64,000 bases of DNA from Eledone cirrhosa (lineage: Eukaryota; Mollusca; Cephalopoda; Octopoda; Eledonidae): assembly GCA_964016885.1 (NCBI GenBank), contig OZ024744.1:24040798-24104797 (forward strand), in the 5' to 3' direction. This document shows positions 48,648 through 61,139 of this stretch, piece after piece. Position numbers and translations under genes: made by a program. Each line of letters opens with the position of its first letter. The stretch's first letter is position 1. Below the pieces are notes generated by a model. The model had not been told where the DNA came from. It saw only the letters and a program-made list of their open reading frames with translations, and did not search any database.

Positions 48648-51600
48648 GTTTTAACAACAGTTGAATCTTAAGAACTGACTCGTTTTAACAACAGTTGAAA
48701 CTTCAAATAAAACTCGTTTTAACAACAGTTGAATCTTAAGAACTGACTCATTTTAACAACAGTTCAATCTTAAGAACTGACTCATTTTAACAACAGTTCA
48801 ATCTTAAGAACTGATAGGTTTTAACAACAGTTGAATCTTAAGATAAAACTAGTTTTAATAACTGTTGAATCTTAAGATAAAACTCGTTTTAACAAGAGTT
48901 GAATCTTAAGAACTGACTCGTTTTAACAACAGTTGAATCTTAAATAAAACTCGTTTTAACAACAGTTGAATCTTAAGAACTGACTCGTTTTAACAACAGT
49001 TGAATCTTAAGAACTGACTGGTTTTAACAACAGATGAATCTCAAGAACTGACTCGTTTTAACAACAGTTCAACCTTAAGAACTGACTAGTTTTAACAACA
49101 GTTGAATCTCAAGAACTGACTCGTTTTAACAACAGTTGAATCTTAAGATAAAACTCGTTTTAACAACAGTTGAATCTTAAGAAATGACTCGTTTTAATAA
49201 CAGTTGAATCTTAAGAACTGACTCGTTTTAACAACAGTTCAACCTTAAGAACTGACTCGTTGTAACAACAATTGAAACTTCAAATAAAACTCGTTTTAAC
49301 CACAGTTGAATCTTAAGAACTGAATCATTTTAACAACAGTTGAATCTTAAGAACTGACTCGTGTTAACAACAATTGAATCTTAAGATAAAACTCGTTTTA
49401 ACAAAAGTTGAATCTTAAGAACTGACTCGTTTTAACAACAGTTCAGCCTTAAGAACTGACTAGTTTTAACAACAGTTTAATCTTAGAATAAAACTCGTTT
49501 TAACAACAGTTGAATCATAAGAACTGATTCGTTTTAACAACAGTTGAATCTTAAGATAAAACTCGTTTTAACAACAATTGAATCTTAAGAACTGACTCGT
49601 TTTAACAACGGCTGAATCTTAAGATAAAACTCGTTTTAACGACAGTTGAATCTTAAGAACTGACTCGTTTTATCAACAGTTCAACCTTAAGAACTGACTC
49701 ATTTTAACAACAGTTGAATCTTCAAATAAAACTCGTTTTAACAACAGTTGAATCTTAAGAACTGAATCGTTTTAACATCAGCTGAATCTTAAGATAAACT
49801 CGTTTTAACAACAGTTGAATCTTAAAATAAATCTCGTTTTAACAACATTTGAATCTTAAGAACTGACTCGTTTTAACAACAGCTGAATCTTAAGATAAAA
49901 CTCGTTTTAACAACAGTTGAATCTTAAGAACTGACTCGTTTTATCAACAGTTCAACCTGAAGAACTGACTCGATTTAACAACAGTTGAATCTTAAGAACT
50001 GACTCGTTTTAACAACAGGTGAATCTTAAGAACTGACTGGTTTTAACAACAGTTGAATCTTAAATAAAACTCGTTTTAACAAAGGTTGAAAATTAAGAAC
50101 TGACTCGTTTTAAACAACAGTTGAATCTTAAGATAAAATTCGTTTTAACAACAGTTGAATCTTAAGAACTGATTCGTTTTAACAACAGTTCAACCTAAGA
50201 ACAGACTCGTTTTAACAACAGTTGAATCTTAAATAAAACTCGTTTTAACAACAGTTGAATCTTAAGAACTGACTCGTTTTAACAACAGTTGAATCTTAAG
50301 AACTGACTGGTTTTAACAACAGATGAATCTTAAGAACTGACTCGTTTTAACAACAGTTCAACCTTAAGAACTGACTAGTTTTAACAACAGTTGAATCTCA
50401 AGAACTGACTCGTTTTAACAACAGATGAATCTTGAGATAAAACTCGTTTTAACAACAGTTGAATCTTAAGAAATGACTCGTTTTAATAACAGTTGAATCT
50501 TAAGAACTGACTCGTTTTAACAACAGTTCAACCTGAAGAACTGACTCGTTGTAACAACAGTTGAAACTTCAAATAAAACTCGTTTTAACCACAGTTGAAT
50601 CTTAAGAACTGAATCATTTTAACAACAGTTGAATCTTAAGAACTGACTCGTGTTAACAACAATTGAATCTTCAGATAAAACTCGTTTTAACAAAAGTTGA
50701 ATCTTAAGAACTGACTCGTTTTAACAACAGTTCAACCTTAAGAACTTACTAGTTTTAACAACAGTTTAATCTCAGAATAAAATTCGTTTTAACAACAGTT
50801 GAATCTTAATAACTGACTCGTTTATACAAAAGTTGAATCTTACGAACTGACTCGTTTTAACAATAGTTGTCTCTTAAGATAAAACTCGTTTTAACAACAG
50901 TTGAATTTTAAAACTGACTCGTTTTAACAACAGTTCAAACTTAAGAACTCATTCGTTTTAACAACAGTTGAATCTTAAAATAAAATTCGTTTAACAACAG
51001 TTGAATCTTAAGAACTGGCTCGTTTTAACATCACATGTATATTATGATAAAACTCGTTTTAACAACAGCTGTATCTTAAGAGCTGACTCGATATAACAAC
51101 AGTTGAATCTTAAGAACTACCTAGTTTTAACAACAGTTGAATGTTAAGAACTGACTCGTTTTAACAACAGTTCAATCTTAAGATAAAACTGATTATAACA
51201 ACAGTTGCATCTTAAGAACTGAGATTGTTTTAACAACAGTTGAATCTGAAGAACTGACTCGTTTTAACAACAGTTGAATCTGAAGATAAAACTCGTTTAA
51301 CAACAGTTGAATCTTAAGAACTGACTCGTTTTAACGACAGATGAATCTTATGATAAAACTCGTTTTAACAACAATTGAATCTTAAGAACTGAGTCGTTTT
51401 AACAACAGTTGAATCTTAAGATAAAACTAGTTTTAACAACAGTTGAATCTTAAGATAAAACTAGTTTTAACAACAGTTGAATCTTAAGAACTGACTCGTT
51501 TTAACAACAGTTGAAACTTCAAATAAAACTCGTTTTAACAACAGTTGAATCTTAAGAACTGACTCATTTTAACAACAGTTCAATCTTAAGAACTGATTCG

Positions 51601-54600
51601 TTTTAACAACAGTTGAATCTTAAGATAAAACTAGTTTTAATAACTGTTGAATCTTAAGATAAAACTCGTTTTAACAAGAGTTGAATCTTAAGAACTGACT
51701 CGTTTTAACAACAGTTGAATCTTAATTAAAACTCGTTTTAACAACAGTTGAATCTTAAGAACTGCCTCGTTTTATCAACAGTACAACCTTAAGAACAGAC
51801 TCGTTTTAACAACAGTTGAATCTTCAAATAAAACTCGTTTTAACAACAGTTGAATCTTAAGAACTGACTCGTTTTAACAACAGTTGAATCTTAAGATAAA
51901 ACTCGTTTTAACAACAGTTGAATCTTAAGAACTGACTCGTTTTAACAACAGATGAATCTTAAGATCAAACTCGTTTTAACAACAGTTGAATCTTAAGAAC
52001 TGACTCGTTTTAATAACAGTTGAGTCTTAAGAACTGACTCATTTTAGCAACAGTTGAATCTTAAGAACTGACTCGTTTTAACAACAGTTGAATCTTAAGA
52101 ACTGACTCGTTTTAACAACAGTTGAATCTTAAGATAAAACTCGTTTTAACAACAGTTGAATCATAAGAACTGACTCGTTTTAACAACAGCTGAATCTTAA
52201 GATAAAACACGTGTTAACAACAGTTGAATCTTAAGAACTGACTCGTTTTATCAACAGTTCAACCTTACGAACTGACTCATTTTAACAACAGTTGAATCTT
52301 CAAATAAAACTCGTTTTAACAACAGTTGAATCTTAAGATAAAACTAGTTTTAATAACTGTTGAATCTTAAGATAAAACTCGTTTTAACAAGAGTTGAATC
52401 TTAAGAACTGACTCGCTTTAACAACAGTTGAATCTTAAATAAAACTCGTCTTAACAACAGTTTTATCTTAAGAACTGACTCGTTTTAACAACAGTTGAAT
52501 CTTAAGAACTGGTTGGTTTTAACAACAGATGAATCGTAAGAACTGACTCGTTTTAACAACAGTTCAACCTTAAGAACTGACTAGTTTTAATAACAGTTGA
52601 ATCTCAAGAACTGACTGGTTTTAACAACAGTTGAATCTTAAGATAAAACTCGTTTTAACAGCAGTTGAATCTTAAGAAATGACTCGTTTTAATAACAGTT
52701 GAATCTTAAGAACTGACTCGTTTTAACAACAGTTCAACCTTAAGAACTGACTCGTTGTAACAACAGTTGAAACTTCAAATAAAACTCGTTTTAACAACAG
52801 TTGAATCTTAAAACTAACTCGTTTTAACAACAGTTCAAACTTAAGAACTGATTCGTTTTAACAACAGTTGAATCTTAAAATAAAATTCGTTTAACGACAG
52901 GTGAATCTTAAGAACTGGTTCGTTTTAACATCACATGTATATTATGATAAAACTCGTTTTAACAACAGGTGTATCTTAAGAACTGACTCGATATAACAAC
53001 AGTTGAATCTTAAGAACTACCTCGTTTTAACAACAGTTGAACGATAAGAACTGACTCGTTTTAACAACAGTTCAATCTTAAGATAAAACTCGTTTTAACA
53101 ACAATTGAATCTTAAGAACTGATTCGTTTTATCAACAGTTGAATCTTAAGATAAAACTAGTTTTAACAACAGTTGAATCTTAAGAACTGACTCGTTTTAA
53201 CAACAGTTGAAACTTCAAATAAAACTCGTTTTAACAACAGTTGAATCTTAAGAACTGACTCATTTTAACAACAGTTCAATCTTAAGAACTGATTCGTTTT
53301 AACAACAGTTGAATCTTAAGATAAAACTAGTTTTACAACAGTTGAATCTTAAGAACTGACTCGTTTTAACAACAGTTGAAACTTCAAATAAAACTCGTTT
53401 TAACAACAGTTGAATCTTAAGAACTGACTCATTTTAACAACAGTTCAATCTTAAGAACTGATTCGTTTTAACAACAGTTGAATCTTAAGATAAAACTAGT
53501 TTTATAACTGTTCAATCTTAAGATGAAACTCGTTTTAACAAGAGTTGAATCTTAAGAACTGACTCGTTTTAACAACAGTTGAATCTTAAGATAAAACTCG
53601 TTTTAACAACAGTTGAATCTTAAGACCTGACTCGTTTTAACAACAGTTCAACCTTAAGAACTGACTCGTTTTAACAACAGTTGAATCTTCAATTAAAACT
53701 TGTTTTAACAACAGTTGAATCTTTAGAACTGACTCGTTTCAACAACAGTTGAATCTTATGATAAAACTCATTTAACAACAGTTGAATCTTAAGATAAAAC
53801 TCGTTTTAACAACAGTTGAATCTTAAGAACTGACTCGTTTTAACAACAGCTGAATCTTAAGATAAAGCTCGTATTAACAACAGTTGAATCTTAAGAACTG
53901 ACTCGTTTTATCAACAGTACAACCTTAAGAACTGACTCGTTTTAACAACAGTTGTATCTTCAAATAAAACTCGTTTTAACAACAGTTGAATTTTAAGAAC
54001 TGACTCGTTTTAACAACAGTTGAATCTTAAGATAAAACTCGTTTTAGCAACAGTTGAATCTTAAGAACTGACTCGTTTTAACAACAGCTGAATCTTAAGA
54101 TAAAACTCGTTTTAACAACAGTTGAATCTTAAGAACTGACTCGTTTTAACAACAGTTGAATCTTAAGAACTGACTCGTTTTAATAACAGTTGAATCTTAA
54201 GAACTGACTCGTTTTAGCAACAGTTGAATCTTAAGAACTGATTCGTTTTAACAACAGCTGAATCTTAAGATAAACTCGTTTTAACAACAGTTGAATCTTA
54301 AGATAAAACTCGTTTTAACAACAGTTGAATCTTAAGAACTGACTCGTTTTATCAACAGCTGAATCTTAAGATAAAACTCGTTTTAACAACAGTTGAATCT
54401 TAAGAACTGACTCGTTTTATCAACAGTTCAACCTTAAGAACTGACTCATTTTAACAACAGTTGAATCTTCAAATAAAACTCCTTTTAACAACAGTTGAAT
54501 CTTAAGAACTGACTCGTTTTAAAAACAGCTGAATTTTAAGATAAACTCGTTTTAACAACAGTTGAATCTTAAGAACTGACTCGTTTTAACAACAGCTAAA

Positions 54601-56380
54601 TCTTAAGATAAAACTCGTTTTAACAACAGTTGAATCTTAAGAACTGACTCGTTTTAACAACAGTTGAATCTACAAATAAACCTCGTTTTAACAACAGTTT
54701 AATCTTAAGAACAGACTCGTTTTAACAACAGTTGAATCTTAAGATAAAATTCGTTTTAACAACAGTTGAATCTTAAGAACTTATTCGTTTTAACAACAGT
54801 TCAAACTTAAGAACTGACTCGTTTTAACAACAGTTGAATCTTAAGATAAAACTCGTTTTAACAACAGTTGAATCTTAAGAACTGACTCGTTTTATCAACA
54901 GTTCAACCTTAAGAACTGACTCGTTTTATCAACAGTACAACCTTAAGAACTGACTCGTTTTATCAACAGTTGAATCTTCAAATAAAACTCGTTTTAACAA
55001 CAGTTGAATCTTAAGAACTGACTCGTTTTAACAACAGTTGAATCTTAAGAACTGACTCGTTTTAACAACAGATGAATCTTAAGATAAAACTCGTTTTAAC
55101 AACAGTTGAATCTTAAGAACTGACTTGTTTTAACAACAGTTGAATCGTAAGAACTGACTCGTTTTAATAACAGTTGAATCTTAAGAACTGACTCGTTTTA
55201 GCAACAGTTGAATCTTAAGAACTGACTCGTTTTATCAACAGTTCAACCTTAAGAACTGACTCATTTTAACAACAGTTGAATCTTCAAATATAACTCGTTT
55301 TAACAACAGTTGAATCTTAAGAACTGATTCGTTTTAACAACAGCTGAATCTTAAGATAAACTCGTTTTAACAACAGTTGAATCTTAAGAACTGACTCGTT
55401 TTAACAACAGCTGAATCTTAAGATAAAACTCGTTTTAACAACAGTTGAATCTTAAGAACTGACTCGTTTTATCAACAGTTCAACCTTAAGAACTGACTCA
55501 TTTTAACAACAGTTGAATCTTCAAATAAAACTCGTTTTAACAACAGTTGAATCTTTAGAACTGACTCGTTTCAACAACAGTTGAATCTTATGATAAAACT
55601 CATTTAACAACAGTTGAATCTTAAGATAAAACTCGTTTTAACAACAGTTGAATCTTAAGAACTGACTCGTTTTAACAACAGCTGAATCTTAGGATAAAGC
55701 TCGTATTAACAACAGTTGAATCTTAAGAACTGACTCGTTTTATCAACAGTAGAACCTTAAGAACTGACTCGTTTTAACAACAGTTGTATCTTCAAATAAA
55801 ACTCGTTTTAACAACAGTTGAATTTTAAGAACTGACTCGTTTTAACAACAATTGAATCTTAAGATAAAACTCGTTTTAGCAACAGTTGAATCTTAAGAAC
55901 TGACTCGTTTTAACAACAGCTGAATCTTAAGATAAAACTCGTTTTAACAACAGTTGAATCTTAAGAACTGACTCGTTTTAACAACAGTTGAATCTTAAGA
56001 ACTGACTCGTTTTAATAACAGTTGAATCTTAAGAACTGACTCGTTTTAGCAACAGTTGAATCTTAAGAACTGATTCGTTTTAACAACAGCTGAATCTTAA
56101 GATAAACTCGTTTTAACAACAGTTGAATCTTAAGATAAACTCGTTTTAACAACAGTTGAATCTTAAGAACTGACTCGTTTTATCAACAACTGAATCTTAA
56201 GATAAAACTCGTTTTAACAACAGTTGAATCTTAAGAACTGACTCGTTTTATCAACAGTTCAACCTTAAGAAGTGACTCATTTTAACAACAGTTGAATCTT
56301 CAAATAAAACTCCTTTTAACAACAGTTGAATCTTAAGAACTGACTCGTTTTAACAACAGCTGAATCTTAAGATAAAACTC
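48648..56380 (+). repeat. 7,733-bp tandem duplication, copy 2
   Basis: Direct tandem copy of 40,915-48,647. After 56,380 the sequence stays similar for a few tens of bases only because both sides are consensus monomers, and clearly departs at about 56,419 (tatcaacagttcaacc here, against taacaacagttgaaac in copy 1's successor). There is no third copy in the window. Confidence 0.9.
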
Positions 56381-57305
56381 GTTTTAACAACAGTTGAATC
56401 TTAAGAACTGACTCGTTTTATCAACAGTTCAACCTTAAGAACTGACTCATTTTAACAACAGTTGAATCTTCAAATAAAACTCGTTTTAACAACAGTTGAA
56501 TCTTAAGAACTGATTCGTGTTAACAACAGCTGAATCTTAAGATAAACTCGTTTTAACAACAGTTGAATCTTAAGATAAAACTCGTTTTAACAACAGTTGA
56601 ATCTTAAGAACTGATTCGTTTCAACAACAGCTGAATCTTAAGATAAACTCGTTTTAACAACAGTTGAATCTTAAGAACTGACTCGTTTTAACAACAGTTG
56701 AATCTTAAGATAAAACTCGTTTTAACAACAGTTGAATCTTAAGAACTGACTCGTTTTAACAACAGATGAATCTTAAGATAAAACTCGTTTTAACAACAGA
56801 TGAATCTTAAGAACTGACTCGTTTTAACAACAGTTGAATCTTAAGAACTGACTCGTTTTAATAACAGTTGAATCTTAAGAACTGACTCGTTTTAACAACA
56901 GTTGAATCTTAAGAACTGACTCGTTTTATCAACAGTTCAACCTTAAGAACTGACTCATTTTAACAACAGTTGAATCTTCAAATAAAACTCGTTTTAACAA
57001 CAGTTGAATCTTAAGAACTGATTCGTGTTAACAACAGCTGAATCTTAAGATAAACTCGTTTTAACAACAGTTAAAACTTAAGATAAAACTCGTTTTAACA
57101 ACAGTTGAATCTTAAGAACTGATTCGTTTTAACAACAGCTGAATCTTAAGATATACTCGTTTTAACAACAGTTGAATCTTAAGAACTGACTCATTTTAAC
57201 AACAGCTGAATTTTAAGATAAACTCGTTTTAACAACAGTTGAATCTTAAGAACTGACTCGTTTTAACAACAGCTAAATCTTAAGATAAAACTCGTTTTAA
57301 CAACA
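56381..57305 (+). repeat. Consensus-like satellite between the two large tandem duplications
   Basis: About 27 monomers of mostly consensus A and B type. A local direct repeat at offset 508 is visible: 56,413-56,680 resembles 56,921-57,188, both containing tatcaacagttcaacc, then cttcaaataaaactcg, then gattcgtgttaacaacagctg. I see nothing else here. Confidence 0.75.
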
Positions 57306-60300
57306 GTTGAATCTTAAGAACTGACTCATTTTAACAACAGTTGAATCTTAAGATAAAACTCGTTTTAACAACAGTTGAATCTTAAGACCTGACTCGTTTT
57401 AACAACAGTTTAACCTTAAGAACTGACTCGTTTTAACAACAGTTGAATCTTAAAATAAAACTTGTTTTAACAAGAGTTGAATCTTAAAAACTGACTCGTT
57501 TTAACAACAGTTGAATCTTATGATAAAACTCATTTTAACAACAGTTGAATCTTAAGATAAAACTCGTTTTAACAACAGTTGAATCTTAAGAACTGACTCG
57601 TTTTAACAACAGTTGAATCTTAAGATAAAACTCGTTTTAACAACAGTTGAATCTTAAGAACTGATTCGTTTTAACAACAGCTGAATCTTAAGATAAACTC
57701 GTTTTAACAACAGTTGAATCTTAAGAACTGACTCGTTTTAACAACAGCTGAATTTTAAGATAAACTCGTTTTAACAACAGTTGAATCTTAAGAACTGACT
57801 CGTTTTAACAACAGCTAAATCTTAAGATAAAACTCGTTTTAACAACAGTTGAATCTTAAGAACTAACTCGTTTTAACAACAGTTGAATCTTAAGATAAAA
57901 CTCGTTTTAACAACAGTTGAATCTTAAGAACTGACTCGTTTTAACAACAGTTGAATCTACAAATAAACCTCGTTTTGACAACAGTTTAATCTTAAGAACT
58001 GACTCGTTTTAACGACAGTTGAATCTTAAGATAAAATTCGTTTTAACAACAGTTGAATCTTAAGAACTGCTTCGTTTTAACAACAGTTCAAACTTAAGAA
58101 CTGAATCGTTTTAACAACAGTTGAATCTTAAGATAAATCTCGTTTTAACAACAGTTGAATCTTAAGAACTAACTCGTTTTATCAACAGTTCAACCTTAAG
58201 AACTGACTCGTGTTAACAACAGTTGAATCTTCAAATAAAACTCGTTTTAACAACAGTTGAATCTTAAGAACTGACTCATTTTAACAACAGTTGAATCTTA
58301 TGAACTGACTCGTTTTAACAACAGCTGAATCTTAAGATAAAACTCGTATTAACAACAGTTGAATCTTAAGAACTGACTCGTTTTAACAACAGCTTAATCT
58401 TAAGATAAAACTTGTTTTAACAACAGTTGAATCTTAAGAACTGACTCGTTTTAACAACAGTTGAATCTTAAGATAAAACTCGTTTTAACAACAGTTGAAT
58501 CTTAAGAACTAACTCGTTTTAACAACAGCTGAATCTTAAGATAAATCTCGTTTTAACAACAGTTGAATCTTAAGAACTGATTCGTGTTAACAACAGCTGA
58601 ATCTTAAGATAAACTCGTTTTAACAACAGTTGAATCTTAAGATAAAACTCGTTTTAACAACAGTTGAAACTTAAGAACTGATTCGTTTTAACAACAGCTG
58701 ATTCTTAAGATAAACTCGTTTTAACAACAGTTGAATCTTAAGAACTGACTCATTTTAACAACAACTGAATTTTAAGATAAACTCGTTTTAACAACAGTTG
58801 AATCTTAAGAACTGACTCGTTTTAACAACAGCTAAATCTTAAGATAAAACTCGTTTTAACAACATTTGAATGTTAAGAACTAACTCGTGTTAACAACAGT
58901 TGAATCTTAAGATAAAACTCGTTTTATCAACAGTTGAATCTTAAGAACTGACTCGTTTTAACAACAGTTGAATCTTAAGATAAAATCCGTTTTAACAACA
59001 GTTGAATCTTAAGAACTGATTCGTTTTAACAACAGTTCAAACTTAAGAACTGACTCGTTTTAACAACAGTTGAATCTTATGATAAAACTCATTTTAACAA
59101 CAGTTGAATCTTAAGAACTGATTCGTTTTAACAACAGATGAATCTTAAGATAAACCTCGTTTTAACAAAAGATGAATCTTAAGAACTGGCTCGTTTTAAC
59201 AACAGTTGAATCTTAAGATATAACTCGTTTTAACAACAGTTGAATCTTAAGAACTGACTCGTTTTAACAACAGTTCAACCTTAAGAACTGACTCGTTTAA
59301 CAACAGTTGATTCTTCAAATAAAACTCGTTTTAACAACAGTTCAAACTTAAGAACTGACTCGTTTTAACAACAGTTGAATCTTAAGATAAAACTCGTTTT
59401 AACAACAGTTGAATCTTAAGAACTGATTCGTATTAACAACAGTTGAATATTAAGATAAAACTCGTTTTAACAACAGTTAAATCTTAAGAACTGACTCGTT
59501 TTAACAACAGTTGAATCTTAAGATAAAACTCGTTTTAACAACAGTTGAATCTTAAGAACTGTCTCGTTTTAACAACAGTTGAATCTTAAGAACTGACTCG
59601 TTTTAACAACAGTTGAATCTTATGATAAAACTCATTTTAACAACAGTTGAATCTTAAGATAAAACTCGTTTTAACAACAGTTGAATCTTAAGAACTGACT
59701 CGTTTTAACAACAGTTGAATCTTAAGATAAAACTCGTTTTAACGACAGTTGAATCTTAAGAACTGACTCGTTTTAACAACAGTTGAATCTTAAGAACTGA
59801 CTCGTTTTATAAACAGTTCAACCTTAAGTACTGACTCGTTTTAACAACAGTTGAATCTTCAAATATAACTCGTTTTAACAACAGTTGAATTTTAAGAACT
59901 GACTCGTTTTAACAACAGTTGAATCTTAAGATAAAACTCGTTTTAACAACAGTTGAATCTTAAGAACTGACTCGTTTTAACAACAGCTGAATCTTAAGAT
60001 AAAACTCGTTTTAACAACAGTTGAATCTTAAGAACTGACTCGTTTTAACAACAGATGAATCTTAAGAACTGACTCGTTTTAATAACAGTTGAACCTTAAG
60101 AACTGACTCGTTTTAACAACAGTTGAATCTTCAAATAAAACTCGTTTTAACAACAGTTGAATCTTAATAACTGACTCGTTTTATCAACAGTTCAACCTTA
60201 AGAACTGACTCATTTTAACAACATTTGAATCTTCAAATAAAACTCGTTTTAACAACAGTTGAATGTTAAGAACTGATTCGTTTTAACAACAGCTGAATCT

Positions 60301-61139
60301 TAAGATAAACTCGTTTTAACAACAGTTGAATCTTAAGATAAACCTCGTTTTAACAACAGTTTAATCTTAAGAACTGACTCGTTTTAACAACAGTTGAATC
60401 TTAAGATAAAATTCGTTTTAACAACAGTTGAATCTTAAGAACTGATTCGTTTTAACAACAGTTCAAACTTAAGAACTGACTCGTTTTAACAACAGTTGAA
60501 TCTTAAGATAAAACTCGTTTTAACAACAGTTGAATCTTAAGAACTGTCTCGTTTTAACAACAGTTGAATCTTAAGAACTGACTCGTTTTAACAACAGTTG
60601 AATCTTATGATAAAACTCGTTTTAACAACAGTTGAATCTTAAGAACTGACTCGTTTTAACAACAGCTGAATCTTAAGATAAACTCGTATTAACAACAGTT
60701 GAATCTTAAGAACTGACTCGTTTTAACAACAGCTGAATCTTAAGACAAAACTTGTTTTAACAACAGTTGAATCTTAAGAACTGACTCGTTTTATCAACAG
60801 TACAACCTTAAGAACTGACTCGTTTTAACAACAGTTGAATCTTCAAATAAAACTCGTTTTAACAACAGTTGAATCTTAAGAACTGACTCGTTTTAACAAC
60901 AGATGAATCTTAAGATAACACTCGTTTTAACAACAGTTGAATCTTAAGAACTGACTCGTTTTAATAACAGTTGAACCTTAAGAACTGACTCGTTTTATCA
61001 ACAGTTCAACCTTAAGAACTGACTCGTTTTAACAACAGTTGAATCTTCAAATAAAACTCGTTTTAACAACAGTTGAATCTTAAGAACTGACTCGTTTTAA
61101 CAACAGTTGAATCTTAAGATAAAACCCGTTTTAACAACT
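57306..61139 (+). repeat. 3,834-bp tandem duplication, copy 1
   Basis: About 113 monomers. The unit repeats directly at offset 3,834, checked at cttaaaaactgactcg (57,483 / 61,317), aacctcgttttgacaac (57,966 / 61,800) and ttttataaacagttc (59,806 / 63,640). The last mismatch before the unit is A at 57,305 against T at 61,139. It is rich in gcttaatc, caactgaattttaag, caacagctgattc, gatgaatc and gattcgtattaac variants that are rare or absent in the left part of the window. Confidence 0.88.
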
